A DNA stretch of 64,000 nt from Furcasterigmium furcatum (lineage: Eukaryota > Ascomycota > Sordariomycetes > Glomerellales > Plectosphaerellaceae). Both the position numbers and the translations under genes were made by a program. Of this stretch, positions 1 through 11,995 are shown in pieces (the stretch's first letter is position 1; the number at the start of each line of letters is the position of its first letter). The stretch spans positions 1,281,088 to 1,345,087 of the forward strand of contig BCIA01000005.1 in NCBI GenBank assembly GCA_001599815.1, in the 5' to 3' direction. The notes below the pieces were generated by a model. It was not told the origin of the DNA. It was given only the letters and a program-made list of their open reading frames with translations, and did no database searches.

Positions 1-3000
1 GCATCAATTGATGTGTAAGTCAGGTCCTGTCGGTCAGCAGCGGCTCACCCGCAGCTGCCTCTCGTGACGGGCAGCAGGATGATCTGTCATCTGCAATTTG
101 CCCTGCTGCCCCAGGCCAGCGGTGAGAACGGCATGGACATGCCGATTGTGTGCGGCGTCGTGAGGGGATCGTCTTCACCGCTCCATCCAGCTCTAACAAC
201 CAGGAGCTCCGCTGCCGCTGCAGTTCGGCCCCGGAGATTTTCAAGATGGGGGTGGTGGATGTTCTTGGTTCGATGCCACCCACCGTTTTCACTTTGGTTG
301 CACCGTTTCGGCGGGATGAATCGAGGACATGGAGCAGCAGGCACGCTGCTGGCACTTCTGCTGCATGACCGCCTCCAGCTTGGCCGAAACCTGGGTCGTC
401 TTGATCCAGCAAAGCAGTAACCCAGCCCACCAAACCTGAACACTGGAGAGTCAACAACAAACATCAACAGCTGGGGAGAGAAGATCCCAATTCCAACCAA
501 CCAGCAATGCGCCAATGGTCAGAGACATGGAAGCAGGGCCGCCAGTTCCCCAATGCCCCAACACCGGCGACCGGGCATTTTGATTTTGGCGAGGCGGGTC
601 TCGGCCGCCCGTGGAGCATCCTGTTTATTGACTGGAATAGGGTCCAAAGGCGAAAATGAAGCCGAAGGTTTCATTACGACAGTGAGCGGTGTCAAGTCGA
701 AGTTAGTGGCTCCCAGGTACCGGAGTACGAGGCTGACGCCCCATCCGAGGACCCTTTGGGGCATGCGGACGCTGAACAGTACCTGGCTCGCAGGAACTCG
801 GCCCATGGGTGATACTGCTGCACAGTAACTGGTGAGGTACCTCAGCACTGTCTGGGGGCCCTCAGTCTCCAGCAGGCGAGGAGATCGACCACATGCCGGC
901 CACTCAGATGCCGTCTCGATCCCGCAAAATCCCGCAGCCGCCGGAATAGTGCCTGCTTGGCGTCGATGCGAAGCCGAGAGGGGCACTGTGAAATTACTGT
1001 CCGGGCGCCCTCTCCCTGCCCACTGGCACTGCAAAGGGCGCTGTCGTAGCTGGAGACATTGGCGCGCGCTGGAGCCTCCGAAGGACGGCTGCAGGTCATC
1101 AAACGACATGACTAACCCCCACCGTTGCGCGATATATTGTCCAGCCGGCCCTGTGTCCTGTCGTGTCGTGTCGATTCGTGGGCCTTGAAAATGCCATGGC
1201 GCGCAGCGCGCGGTGGTCCGTTGCGAGGGCGAGCGGAAGTCACGAGAGGCAAGACAGGAAACGGTCGTCACTCCCAAGGTGGGAGGGCGATGACGAGCCC
1301 GAGACCGGGAAACACGTCGGAGATGTGCCCGACACCCATGGTTGTCGTGGCCAAACCGGTCCTGGCAAGGCTGAGGTCATTGTGGATGTCGAACTCTCGA
1401 GGTGGTGGATGGAAAGTGACTCCCGCCGTCTGACTGATGACCGAGTCATCTGAAAAAGGCCAATCCCAAGACTGCCAGCGGCCCTTTCGCCCTGAGGTGG
1501 TGACGGGTGACCACTGGAACTGGATTTCCAGCGGCGCCCAGAGGACCATTTGGGGCATTGCCCGGGGCCCGCAATGGGCGAAGGACGGGCAAAAGGCCCC
1601 CGAAGAGTTGAGACGAAACTTGAGAGAACACGCGGCATGCCCTGGGCGACGAATGATCAGGCCAAGCCACCAGTGGGAGGCGAACGACGAGCCCGCCAAG
1701 CCCGCTCCATTGCCGCCGACCATCACAAGTCGCTCGCTCGCCGGCGCGCGGGTCGTTAATCGGCAGGGCACTGTCTTGCGGCCCCTGTCGGTCGGCCTCA
1801 TCAGGGGTCCTCTGCGCTCTGGGGTCACCGAGGAGCTGTCGATCACCCTGGTCTCTGCTGCACAGAAGCCAAGCGCCAAGGGCTCATTCGTGGAGAGATG
1901 GGTCGCACAGTACGTTCCGTACGATCTGCCGTCTTCTTCACGGGCCTGTAAGACATTGTCCATGTCATGCTCGTACGTATTACTCGTGATAATGAGGTGT
2001 CTCTGGGTGCTGGCGCCCAGGCGGGCGAACTCTCCTGACTCCTGCTGCTCCTTCTGCTCGAGGAGGAGGGCAGGCCGTCGAAAAAGTTAGCAGCGGGACG
2101 AACAAGGCCAATCGAGATGCGAGCGAGGGAGAAATTTTTCGAGGACCCGGCCACCCACTTGTTGGTTGACCGAAGCTGGCCTTTCGTCTGGTCGGGGCCC
2201 GTCTGGAGTGTGTCTTGCGGGTGAACAAATTCTTTTCTTTGATGCGAATGGACGGGCGGACCACCCCACGCACGCCCCAACGAAACGGATGGGGGCAGAA
2301 AACGGAGGCCGAAAGACGGACGAGTACTGCGAGTCGTGGAGCAAATACGCGTGTCCAGCCACTGAGCTGCGCCCCTCGCCGGCGAAACGGAGTCGCCTCA
2401 GCCCCTCCGTAATGCTCCGTAATCCGAGTTTCGTACAGCCAGGTTCCCCGACTCCCGGCCCCCGTGGATCGCGCTTGCCCAGCAAGTTGGCAGCAGGGCA
2501 AGACAAGGCGAGGGCAGGGCAGGCGCTTTCACCCCCCCACCTCCCTCACCACAGGCAGGACTCAGAAACCGCGTTTGTCCCTTTTGGTCACTCGACTCGA
2601 CCGACCATCGCTTTCACACACCCTCGCCGCCCTCCCCATCCTTCCTTCCCGTCCTTCCCTCCGAAAATACCTACATATCGCAACGGGGCCGCCTCCCACT
2701 TCGTTCTGTTCACCTCTCCCAGTCCCTCCTACCTACGGATTCTCTCCCACCCAACACCCCGTGGCTCCTGGCCCGACATCCTCCAACAACAGCCGGCATT
2801 GCTGTGAAGATCGTCCCGGAGTCTCGCAATCGCCCACTTGTGACGCTCCGGCCACCACACGTCCCGACGTCATTGGCACCCGAGCAGGCTGATCCCGGGT
2901 GCTTTGTTAGCCAGGATTCTCAACCCGGGGAGGACCCTGAATACCTGCGTTGTTGTACAGTGTACACCAACCGCCGCCACCTAGTCCCCTTTCTGCTGAG

Positions 3001-3329
3001 GCGAAGCCGGCTGCGCATCGAAGACCAGCCAGCCCTGCGCCTTTAAGCCTCCCTTTCACCCACCGGCCCCGCGACAAACAACTCTGTTCAACTACATACA
3101 CCGCAATGCTTGTCTCGCTCTCATAGCAACACTGTCCCTAGGGACACACGAAGACGCCGTTTGCTTTCCAGCCAGCAAAGCCACTACACGGACCCTCTCG
3201 CGAGAGGATCTCACAGAATTCCGATACATCACCAACTCGACTTACATCTTGGTTGCGCGCAAAAGCCGTAATACCACCCCATCTAAACACCACACTTTCT
3301 CTCGTCTCTTCCGACCTGAGACCACCACA
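1..3329. other. Gene-free upstream region and leader of the DUF2457-like gene
   Basis: No convincing gene is visible in these 3.3 kb. Several reading frames stay open on both strands at once, which is what GC-rich non-coding DNA gives, and none shows a recognisable motif or plausible splice structure. The last 800 bases or so (2500-3329) are pyrimidine-rich with CT tracts and short A-rich patches, typical of a filamentous-fungal promoter and 5' leader, and probably belong to the gene starting at 3330. A leader intron is possible but not resolved. Confidence 0.5.
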
Positions 3330-5561
3330 ATGACGCACGGCTCGATACACAGCACGACGTCAAACGTCCTCTCCTGGTCCGCACAAACGCCTAACCTCAG
3401 CTCAATAGCGGACGAGGAAGCAGGCGACGTTGACGAGCCTCCCGATTCAAAGGTGCCATACTCTCCTATCAAGGATGCCTTCAAGAGGAACCCCGTCCAC
3501 CGCTCTGGGGACTACCAAACCCACTCCCTCCTCACCAGGGCCCTCCACAGCACCTCCGAGGACGACGCCGACGCCCATACCCACTTCTTCGCCCTGACGC
3601 GTTCGGCCATGAGTAACGCCAGCCTCGCTTCAACTGCCGATCTTACGAGCGACACCGGTCTCACAAGCCCCTCGCGAACAAATACCCCAAGCCCTCCTCT
3701 GCCAGAGCTCAGGTTCACCAACATCAACGGGGAGCAGATCGGTGCTGAGAAGCGAGCCCCTGCTCAAGAAGTTAAGAAGGAGCCCAGGAAGCGCTGCATC
3801 CAGTTCGCCTGCGCCGCGAAGCCGGTTCAGAAGCCCACCCCGAAGCCCGCTGAGAAGCCCGTCGTTGTCGAGCAAGCCCTTCCCGCTTCTGCGCCCAAGC
3901 CAGCGGCCCCGCGCAAGACTTGCATCAAGTTCGCTTGCCCCGCGCCTCGATCCGCCTCTACTCAGAACACTCCTCCCGCTCCTGAACGCCTCGAGACCGC
4001 CGCGAACCGTCTGCATCCTTCTCGAGAGACGTCGCCTGCCACTGTCCGCAAGATCCGTCCCACCTCTCACTCGCGCTCGCCACGCCCACCCCGTTCGCGA
4101 CGCTCGTCTCGTGGTGACACGCCCCGGAAGGCTCTGCCACAGAAGAAGTACATCACATGCAGCGATCAGGACCTCCACCACGATGCTGCCCGCTTCCACG
4201 AGTTCGCCAGCGACGATCACTCTGACGAGGACTGGATGAAGGAGAAGCTTCCGGCACAAGCCCGCAAGTTGACCATCAACGACACCCTCGCCCGGGAGAA
4301 TGAGATCCGCAGGATTGCTGCCGAGGCTGAGGCTGAAGCTGAACAGGAGGAAGAGGAGCTTGAGCTTGACGAGGACGAGGCGGACAACACTCCTGGCATT
4401 GACGATGAGGACTTTGACGACGAAGATGACGAAGACGACATCGACGACGGACTCTCCGGCTATGCTACCGAGGATGAGGAAGAGGACGACGACTCGGTTG
4501 GCTACCACACGGATGAGGAGACTGGCTTCGCAGCATCCGACGATGAGAACGATGACCTGCAGCTCTGGACCCCCGCTCAACCCGCCGCTCGCCTGTCCGG
4601 CAGCACTTCCGTGCCTCGCCGCTCGTCCCGCCGCTCGTCTCTGGCTGCTCACGAGTCGGACTCGTCCATCGGATCCATCAGCAGTGTCCGCGCCGTTCGC
4701 TCTGGCAAGGTCCGCCGCATGAAGATCCGCCCCAGTACCCCTGAGCTGCCTGACAGCACCGATTTCGTCTGCGGCACCCTGGACGAGGACCGCCCAATGG
4801 AGGAGGCCTACATTTCGTGCATGGCCGCCCGCCGCCGCGAGAAGCTTCACGTCATCCCCCAGGACATCGACCCCAGCTTCCCTGCCTCGGACCCCGAGAA
4901 CGAGGACGAGGAAGAGATGTACAATCCCGTCAAGCACGCCAGCGATGATGAAGATGTCTGGCTTCACGGAGAAATGGACGACCTCCACCACGAGGACCGT
5001 CGTAGCCGCAAGAAGAAGGGCGACCACCACTCCCCCAAGCGCTACCACTCCCCTCCTCCAAAACGTCATCTCTCTCCTCCTGCCGCCAGGGCTCGCGGTC
5101 GATCCCCTCCTGCCAAGGGCCTATTTGACCGCCGTTCTCCCAGGCGCGTGAGGTCCCCGCCTCCCCCTCAGATGCTCCGGTCTCCTCCGGCTTCTTTGCG
5201 CAACGGGCCTCAGGCCATGAACATCAAGGAGCTGGGCTCTCGACCGGGTCTCACTGTGACCAAGTCACTGCCCCGCCCCGCAGCCCTGTTCAACCTGCGT
5301 AACATGCGCCGCAACAAGCCGGTCCAGGCGAACGCCGACAACGACGTCCATGTCCGCACCGCCATTGACATTGTCAAGGGCCTGGAGAAGAAGCGCCAGA
5401 GGCGCAAGGAGAAGTACTACCAAAAGTACTGCAACCGTGCCCGAAAGGGGCAGGTTCTGGAGCGCAAGCCTGTGCCCGGAACGGGCTGCGAGAGGATGCG
5501 CGAGCTGGGCCTGCTCATGGCGGGCAAGATCGACCACGGCAACTACGTGCTGTCGATCTAA
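3330..5561 (+). CDS. Acidic/basic low-complexity nuclear-type protein, DUF2457-like
   Basis: Single exon of 743 residues. The ATG at 3330 follows an A/C-rich context (CCACAATG); the open frame runs a little further upstream but without an ATG. The N-terminal third is Ser/Thr/Pro-rich with two similar short motifs (KRCIQFACAA and KTCIKFACPA, about residues 155-205). A very acidic Glu/Asp stretch follows (about 330-395), then a basic Arg/Ser/Pro segment with RSPP/HSPP repeats, and a conserved-looking basic C-terminus (KGLEKKRQRRKEKYYQKYC). I place it with the fungal DUF2457 family from this layout, from memory. Function is unknown. The charge blocks suggest a nuclear or RNA-associated protein, which is inference only. 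Confidence 0.8.
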   Translation: MTHGSIHSTTSNVLSWSAQTPNLSSIADEEAGDVDEPPDSKVPYSPIKDAFKRNPVHRSGDYQTHSLLTRALHSTSEDDADAHTHFFALTRSAMSNASLASTADLTSDTGLTSPSRTNTPSPPLPELRFTNINGEQIGAEKRAPAQEVKKEPRKRCIQFACAAKPVQKPTPKPAEKPVVVEQALPASAPKPAAPRKTCIKFACPAPRSASTQNTPPAPERLETAANRLHPSRETSPATVRKIRPTSHSRSPRPPRSRRSSRGDTPRKALPQKKYITCSDQDLHHDAARFHEFASDDHSDEDWMKEKLPAQARKLTINDTLARENEIRRIAAEAEAEAEQEEEELELDEDEADNTPGIDDEDFDDEDDEDDIDDGLSGYATEDEEEDDDSVGYHTDEETGFAASDDENDDLQLWTPAQPAARLSGSTSVPRRSSRRSSLAAHESDSSIGSISSVRAVRSGKVRRMKIRPSTPELPDSTDFVCGTLDEDRPMEEAYISCMAARRREKLHVIPQDIDPSFPASDPENEDEEEMYNPVKHASDDEDVWLHGEMDDLHHEDRRSRKKKGDHHSPKRYHSPPPKRHLSPPAARARGRSPPAKGLFDRRSPRRVRSPPPPQMLRSPPASLRNGPQAMNIKELGSRPGLTVTKSLPRPAALFNLRNMRRNKPVQANADNDVHVRTAIDIVKGLEKKRQRRKEKYYQKYCNRARKGQVLERKPVPGTGCERMRELGLLMAGKIDHGNYVLSI

Positions 5562-6376
5562 GCATCTACTCGACCCTGAATTTCTTTTGTACCATTGCAT
5601 CGGGCCATTCAGAGCCCAAACGGCGTTACTCATGGGAAGATGCAGGGGCATCATCACATCAGCATGAGCATGACTTGCATGAATTTTCCCATTCTTTCCC
5701 CCCCTTTTTCTGGATTGTACATATTTCCTGACACACGGTCATGGGGGAAAGACTCCCTGACCTACATGGTGTGCTTGTATACATTGGGCGGGGAGTTTCT
5801 ATACCCTGGGATGGCTCATTCACTTGCATTTGCTGGGAGCATCCATGGCACGGTAGCCGAGGAGTATCGGGAATGCTACTACGAGCGATTGCTCTATTCA
5901 CCGCGAAATTGTTCAAGTTGTACGCGTGACGTGAATGGCAATGTGATGTCGGATGACGATGCTTCGTTTGCCCCAAGCCTCTCTCCTCCGAAGTGAGTCA
6001 TACATTCGGTTTAGCGATCATCGAGGATCATGTGAGAACCAGATTCATTGCGGAATTGCTGTTTCCATGGCAAAGAGGACACGGTTCTGAAGTAGTCATT
6101 TCTTGTGGTTGGCTCGGTGAAGGTGTCCTCACCGAGCAGGTGCCTGATTAATCAGGCCCCCACTTGGCAATCGCCTCGGCGGGCGGCCAGACCTTCTTCA
6201 TCCTGCCAACTTTGACCTCTCCTATCGCCGGCGTCCACGCACCCCTCGAAACCTCACGACTTTTTTGACGACTTTACGCCCGACGAGACCCCCGCGCCGC
6301 ATCCCGCCGGCATTCCTTTCTCGAAGCGAATTTCCCTTTCCCGAATTTCACAGTCCGTCCCATCGACGTCGCAGCC
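5562..6376. other. Intergenic: DUF2457-like gene 3' end and SAR1 promoter/leader
   Basis: T-rich sequence follows the stop codon (5575-5720), as expected for a 3' UTR and termination region. A CT-rich leader (about 6180-6376) runs up to the SAR1 ATG. No further gene seen. Confidence 0.5.
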
Positions 6377-7274
6377 ATGTGGATCGTCAACTGGTGTATG
6401 TTGTTGCCCTTTGGGGGAGGGAGCGCCGCTGCGTCGTGGCATCACCCGCCGCCCGCCGCGGGAAGAATCATCAACGTCGCGGGAAGAGGCTGACACTGGT
6501 GATTGGTAGTCTACGATGTCCTCTCCAGCTTGGGCCTGCTGAACAAGCACGCCAAGCTGCTGTTCCTGGGTCTCGACAACGCCGGCAAGACGACGCTGCT
6601 GCACATGCTCAAGGTGGGTTGATCCCGGGGCAGTCCGCCGACAGATACCAGAGCGTGCACATCGATGGATTCTGACCTGGCCACCCGCAGAACGACCGTG
6701 TTGCCATTCTCCAGCCGACTCTCCATCCCAGTCAGTAACCCCCCCTCTCTCTCCGCGTGTCAGCGGCACGTGTCCTCCCGCCCGCCACCCGCTGACTCCG
6801 TGCCCCCCGCCTTAGCCTCCGAGGAGCTCGCCATCGGCAACGTGCGCTTCACGACCTTCGACCTGGGCGGCCATCAGCAGGCGCGCCGCCTGTGGAAGGA
6901 CTACTTCCCCGAGGTGAACGGCATCGTGTTCCTCGTGGACGCCAAGGACCACGAGCGGTTCCCCGAGGCCAAGGCCGAGTTGGACGCGCTGCTGAGCATG
7001 GAGGAGCTGCAGAAGGTGCCCTTCTGCGTGCTGGGCAACAAGATCGACCACCCCGAGGCCGTGTCCGAGGACGAGCTGCGCCACCAGCTCGGCCTGTACC
7101 AGACGACGGGCAAGGGCAAGGTGCCCCTGGAGAACATCCGGCCGATCGAGGTGTTCATGGTTTCGGTCGTCATGCGCCAGGGTAGGTTCCCCCCGCCGCG
7201 GATGAAGAGGTGACGTGTACTGACTGCGTGCAGGCTACGGTGACGGCATCAGGTGGCTGTCCCAGTACGTCTAA
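6377..7274 (+). CDS. sar1: Small GTPase Sar1, COPII coat assembly
   Basis: Five exons: 6377-6395, 6510-6613, 6691-6730, 6816-7181, 7234-7274. All junctions are GT-AG and the product is 189 residues, the usual Sar1 length. It begins MWIVNWFYDVLSSLGL, the amphipathic N-terminal helix that inserts into the ER membrane. The P-loop GLDNAGKT is at 27-34, the switch II DLGGH at 70-74 (His replaces the Gln of Ras) and NKID at 129-132. The end, GDGIRWLSQYV, is the classic Sar1 C-terminus. Sar1-GTP recruits Sec23/24 and starts COPII vesicle budding at the ER. The tiny first exon and the 40-bp third exon are easy for gene finders to miss. Identification is secure. Confidence 0.97.
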
Positions 7275-8011
7275 GCGGGATGCGATGCATGGAGGCAGAG
7301 CAGGGCCGGCCAGACGGGGCGTGGGCTCGCTGGACCGGGCGTGGCAGGGCTGCTTCAAGGCCGTAGCAGCGAAGAAAGCGGTGGACGGGGAGGTTGAATG
7401 GGGGTGAGGGTGGTTAATGGCGAGTGGTGGCGGTGATGCTCCGTATTCCTTATTTTCTCGGTTGGGGATTGCCTCAGCTTTTCGGAGTTCGGCCAGCCAT
7501 TCAGCCCGGAACCGGTGGTTTGTCAGTCATAGATGCAGCAGTTTGTTAGAGTATAACGGAACTCGGATGCGTTGCTTTTCACCATCAAACTGAATACCTT
7601 GCTGTCGACAGAGTCCGACGAGCGGCCCTGCCCGGTGAGGTACCCGGAATGCGATGGCGGCTCGGGCGCTGTCAGCACTGTAGCAGCGGCGATCAGATGC
7701 TAAGGTCGCCCCCGTGCCCCAACGAAAATGGCCAGACCACATGCTAACGACGTCATCCCACGCAGCGGCGGGCGGTCCCCCAACTTGCCCCAATCCGTCG
7801 ACCTTCCGCCGCCGCTTCGAACTTCCATCACACGAGGCTCCAAAGCCATTCAACACCACCTGACTCTTAGACAACACTAGGCTCGCGAGTCAGAGACCAA
7901 TCGCCGCACGAAATACCTACACCCAGTGACAGACTCACCACCCGAAGAAACTGTCCCGATCCCGTCCCCGGGCTACCATGCTCCCTCTCTCTTCGCCTTC
8001 AGCCCGGAGCC
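7275..8011. other. Intergenic: SAR1 3' region and promoter of the patatin lipase gene
   Basis: No gene seen. A G-rich stretch downstream of SAR1 (7275-7440) gives way to mixed sequence, and a C/A-rich leader (about 7880-8011) precedes the next ATG. Confidence 0.45.
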
Positions 8012-10501
8012 ATGGCTAAAGTCCCGAGCAATACCTACGGCTTCCCGCCGGAAGCCTTCGACCCCAAGGGGCTCCCCGACTACTACACCGAGTTCACTGA
8101 CGATGCCGATATCGAGGCCTTCGCCGCGGCCCTCCACGCCCCGGACCCTCTGCAGAGTCCCGTCGAGGACACCACCACGCTGCGGTCACCCGGGGCCTGG
8201 AGCTTCAGCACCTTCAACGTCACGAAACGCAACTCTATAATACCTCACACCGAAGAATCGGAGGCAAGCCAGGTCGCTGCCTCCGCAGCCGCACAAGCTG
8301 GCGATGTCGTCGCCCCGGGCCTCGCAGCGCCGAGCCAGAACGGCCCCCTGCCCGGCGGCCACCCGCCGCCCCCGATCACGACCAGCCAGTCGAACATGTT
8401 CATCACGGCCCAGAACGACTGGGCCCCCGTCAACGAACGCATTCACCGCAAGCGCTCCCGCTCCCGCTCCAAGGCGGGCAACAAACGCCGCAACGGCCGC
8501 GCCAAAGACGCAGCCCAGGCCCTCCTCGGGACCCGGACCAAGGACGAGACGAGAGAGGGCTATCTCTACGTGCTGCTCAAGTGGCCCATGCTCTTCTTCG
8601 TCGGCGCCTGGCTCCTCGGCCTCGCCCTGACGTACCTCTACACGCGGCTGTACATATGGGTGTACGAGCACTTCGTCACCTGGCGCGGCCGCCGCCAGCA
8701 GCTGCGCATGGAGATGCGCAAGACGAGCACGTACCGCGACTGGATCGCTGCGGCACGCGAGCTGGACGACTTCCTGGGCAGGCAGCGGTGGAAGGAGGAG
8801 AACGACTTTGCGTACTACGACTCCAAGACCGTGCGGCGCGTGTGGGAGCAGCTGCGAAAGTGCCGCCAGCGTGCCGAGGCCGCGGAGGGCGGCGGCAGCG
8901 CGGAGGACAACGATGACGACGGGGAGATTGACCGCGTCAAGGGGAAGCGCAGGGGCGAGGAGAAAGGCGGCGTCAAGGCGGTCGAGGAGCTGCGGGTGCT
9001 GCTGCAGGCCTGCGTCAAGAGTAACTTTGTTGGCGTGGAGAATCCGAGGCTGTACAGCCAGACGTATTACGGGACGAAGAATCTCGTGCAGAACTTTGTC
9101 GACGAGAGTGAGTCTTCCCTTTTCTTCCCGAGGGGGCTATCGATGACTGTTGGCTAACTGACCCGTGTAGTTGAGCGGAGTATCAAGTTCCTTTCGACGA
9201 CGAAGCAGATCTCCATGGAGGAGAAGCGGGCGGCGTTCAAGGGGATGCATGCCAACTACGGCCGGACGGCGCTGTGCCTGTCTGGCGGAGCGGCCTTTGC
9301 GTACTACCACTTTGGCGTTGTCAAGGCCCTCCTGGAGGCGGACTATCTCCCGGATGTCATCACGGGAACCAGCGGCGGCGCCCTCGTTGCCGCCCTCGTC
9401 GCCACGAGGACCAACGACGAGTTGAAGGAGCTCCTCGTGCCGGCCCTGGCAGGCCGCATCACCGCCTGCCGAGAGTCCATGCCCACCTGGGTTCGGCGCT
9501 GGTGGAAGACGGGCGCCCGCTTCGACTCGGTCGACTGGGCGCGGCAGTGCAGTTGGTGGACGCACGGCTCCATGACCTTCCGGGAGGCCTTCGAGCGCAC
9601 CGGGCGCATCCTCAACGTCTCGTGCGTACCGGCTGACCCCCACTCGCCCACGATCCTCTGCAACTACCTCACCAGCCCCGACTGCGTCATCTGGTCGGCC
9701 GTCATCGCCTCCGCCGCCGTCCCGGGCATCCTCAACCCCGTGGTCCTCATGATGAAGCAGCGCGACGGCACCCTCGCCCCGTACTCCTTCGGGCACAAGT
9801 GGAAGGACGGCAGCCTGCGCACCGACATACCCATCAAGGCGCTCAACCTCCACTTCAACGTCAACTTCACCATCGTGTCGCAGGTCAACCCGCACATCAA
9901 CCTCTTCTTCTTCTCGTCGCGCGGGTCCGTCGGGCACCCCGTCACCCACCGCAAGGGCAAGGGCTGGCGCGGCGGGTACGTCATGTCGGCCGTCGAGAAC
10001 TACCTCAAGCTCGACATGACCAAGTGGCTCAAGTTCATCCGGCACGCGGAGCTGCTCCCGCGGCCGCTGGGGCAGGACTGGAGCCAGCTGTTCCTGCAGC
10101 AGTTCAGCGGGACCATCACGATCTGGCCCAAGACGGAGGCGTCGGACTTTTGGCACATCCTCTCGGACCCGGAGGCGCCGCGGCTTGCGCGGATGCTGCA
10201 CGAGGGGCAGCAGCGGGGGTTCCCGATCCTCAAGTTCGTGGGGAACAGGCTGAAGATCGAGAGGCTGGTGGAGAAGGGGCGGCTGGAGACGAGGCCGTGG
10301 GTGCGGAGGGGGAGCATCGAGACCATCCTGAGCGAGGACGACTTGAGGGATCTGCTGCGGGGGAGCACGGACGTGGAGGAGACGACGGACGCGGACGGGG
10401 AGGACGTGGGGACGACGGCGCTCGAGGAGGAGGACGAGGTTGCCGTCATGAGCGACGATGAGGACTCGGCGGCGGACCCGGACGCGAGGAAGAAGCGGTA
10501 G
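8012..10501 (+). CDS. Patatin-like triacylglycerol lipase/lysophospholipase (Tgl3/4/5-type)
   Basis: Two exons (8012-9107, 9171-10501) encoding 808 residues; the ATG sits in GCCATGG. A disordered N-terminus with an Arg/Ser/Lys patch (about 146-165) is followed by one hydrophobic segment (about 186-212), then the conserved region typical of fungal triacylglycerol lipases of the DUF3336 plus patatin architecture. The patatin domain shows an oxyanion-type loop (SGGAAFAYYHFG, near 403) and the nucleophile elbow GTSGG with Ser near 433. The catalytic-dyad Asp lies in KDGS near 578. The C-terminus is acidic (EEEDEVAVMSDDEDS). Family members act at lipid droplets or the ER membrane. The substrate, triacylglycerol versus lysophospholipid, cannot be read from sequence. 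Confidence 0.93.
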
Positions 10502-11177
10502 GCGGGCCATTGGCTTACATCGTCACTTTCCTGGACTAGCATGGCGTTCGCATGGCGGGCGAGATCATTAGACCTGGAGTAGAATGCAGCATGATTCAGC
10601 GTTGAAGCGTCCGTTTTGCTTCGGCGGTGATGTGTGTGCACCTTTTTTCAGGGGAAGTCATGAAGTCTCACCAGCATGCCACAGTTGACATGGCCAAGTG
10701 CTGTTGAGCAGGGTTATGAATGGTTTCTGCAGATGGCTATTGTTGGTTTTTACACAATACTAGGTACTCAATATGGGCTCTATTTACGCAACACAGGCGC
10801 GTCTTATTGTCGATGGCTTCATCGCAAATTCACAAGATTATAGAAACCAATACTCTCTATAGCTGAATAGTTTCCTCCACTCGTCTCTGCTCAGACTTTC
10901 CTCTCGCCGAACCTGTCCGTCGTCCAAAATTTGTGCTTCTCACCACGGCTCCTCACGACTTCATCACCAACTGCAACCGCGGCGTCGGAAACTTCCACTC
11001 ACTTTCACTCCTGCTCCAACTTGAGGCCTACGCTCTTTCTTGATCCGTCTGGCAACAGTTTACGGCTGTCGATCACCTCCTTCTATATCCAAGAATCAGA
11101 CCAAAGAGTTCCTGACACTCGAGGACATCCCAGAACCTCAAAACGCTCTCTACGAAACAACAGCACTTACCCATACA
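10502..11177. other. Intergenic: patatin gene 3' region and promoter of the next gene
   Basis: AT-richer than its surroundings around 10680-10870, as expected for a 3' end followed by a promoter. A CT-rich leader with several short upstream ATGs precedes 11178. No gene recognised. Confidence 0.4.
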
Positions 11178-11995
11178 ATGGACCAACCCCAAAACCAACC
11201 CGAGCCGCATGTCCACCACCAAGCCGCTCCCACGGAGGCAGACCTCGATCAGATGCTCAACCTCATCCGCTCCGGCGACGACAACAAGGAGAACATGCCC
11301 CCCGCCGTCCTGGAAGCAGCCCGTGCGTGCCCCGAACCCTCCTCCTGCCACCTGCGCTTCGTGACTGACCTCCCCCAGCCGAAGTCAGCGCGCACATGGG
11401 CCGCCCGAGCCGCCCGGCCTTCCAGCCCGTCCCGCCCGAGCACGCTCTCGACAGCATCGACTTCCTCCCGCGCTTTGAGGAGCTGGCCCTCGACGAGGCG
11501 CCCACGGAGACCGCCGAGGGGCGACCCGGCGCGCCGGAGGGTTGGGACCAGCACAGCAGGCGGTACGAGCGGCCGCTGTCGGCGATGGGGGAGGGCGATC
11601 CGTTCCCGTACGGGCGGAGGATGGCGCGGCCGCTGCACAGGAGGGGACGGCTGGTGGGGGAGGAGAACTGGGCGATATGGGTGGATGACCAGGAGAGAAT
11701 GGAGGGGGTGGAGGAGGAAGCAGAGGCGAGGAGAAGGGAGAGGAGGGAGGAGAGGTCGATGGCGCCGTCGCCGGGGGCGGAAGAGCGGTCTGTGCTTGGT
11801 GATATCAGCGGTGCCGAGGAGGGCGAGGAGGGGAATCAGCGGGTTTACGCTGAGGTTCTGGTGAGGGAGTTTGACAGGGAGACGTCTCAGCAAGGGACGA
11901 GCAGGAGGCTCAGGCGTCAGAGGGGCACGGGGGGGTTGAGGGAGGAGGCGATGGAGAGTCCTCTGACGCGCGAGGTGCGCTTTCACCGCCAGTGA
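11178..11995 (+). CDS. Hypothetical acidic protein, 253 residues
   Basis: Two exons, 11178-11322 and 11379-11995, joined by a 56-bp GTGCGT...CAG intron whose phases match exactly. The start MDQPQNQPEP is the first ATG of this frame, in a good context (ACAATGG). A short N-terminal block reads like a folded or binding segment (TEADLDQMLNLIRSGDDNKE). A second block (PPEHALDSIDFLPRFEEL) follows, and the remainder is charged and low-complexity, with an Arg/Glu-rich coiled-coil-like stretch (EEEAEARRRERREERS). I recognise no family, catalytic motif, signal peptide or membrane segment. The consistent splice supports a real gene. Confidence 0.6.

Noticed and set aside
3630..5069. 479-codon minus-strand frame opposite the DUF2457-like gene
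   Set aside because: Val/Leu-rich translation of Asp/Glu codons on the other strand; no motif.
9137..10510. 457-codon minus-strand frame opposite the patatin lipase
   Set aside because: Shadow frame with Arg/Pro/Val monotony; the plus strand has the catalytic motifs and correct splicing.
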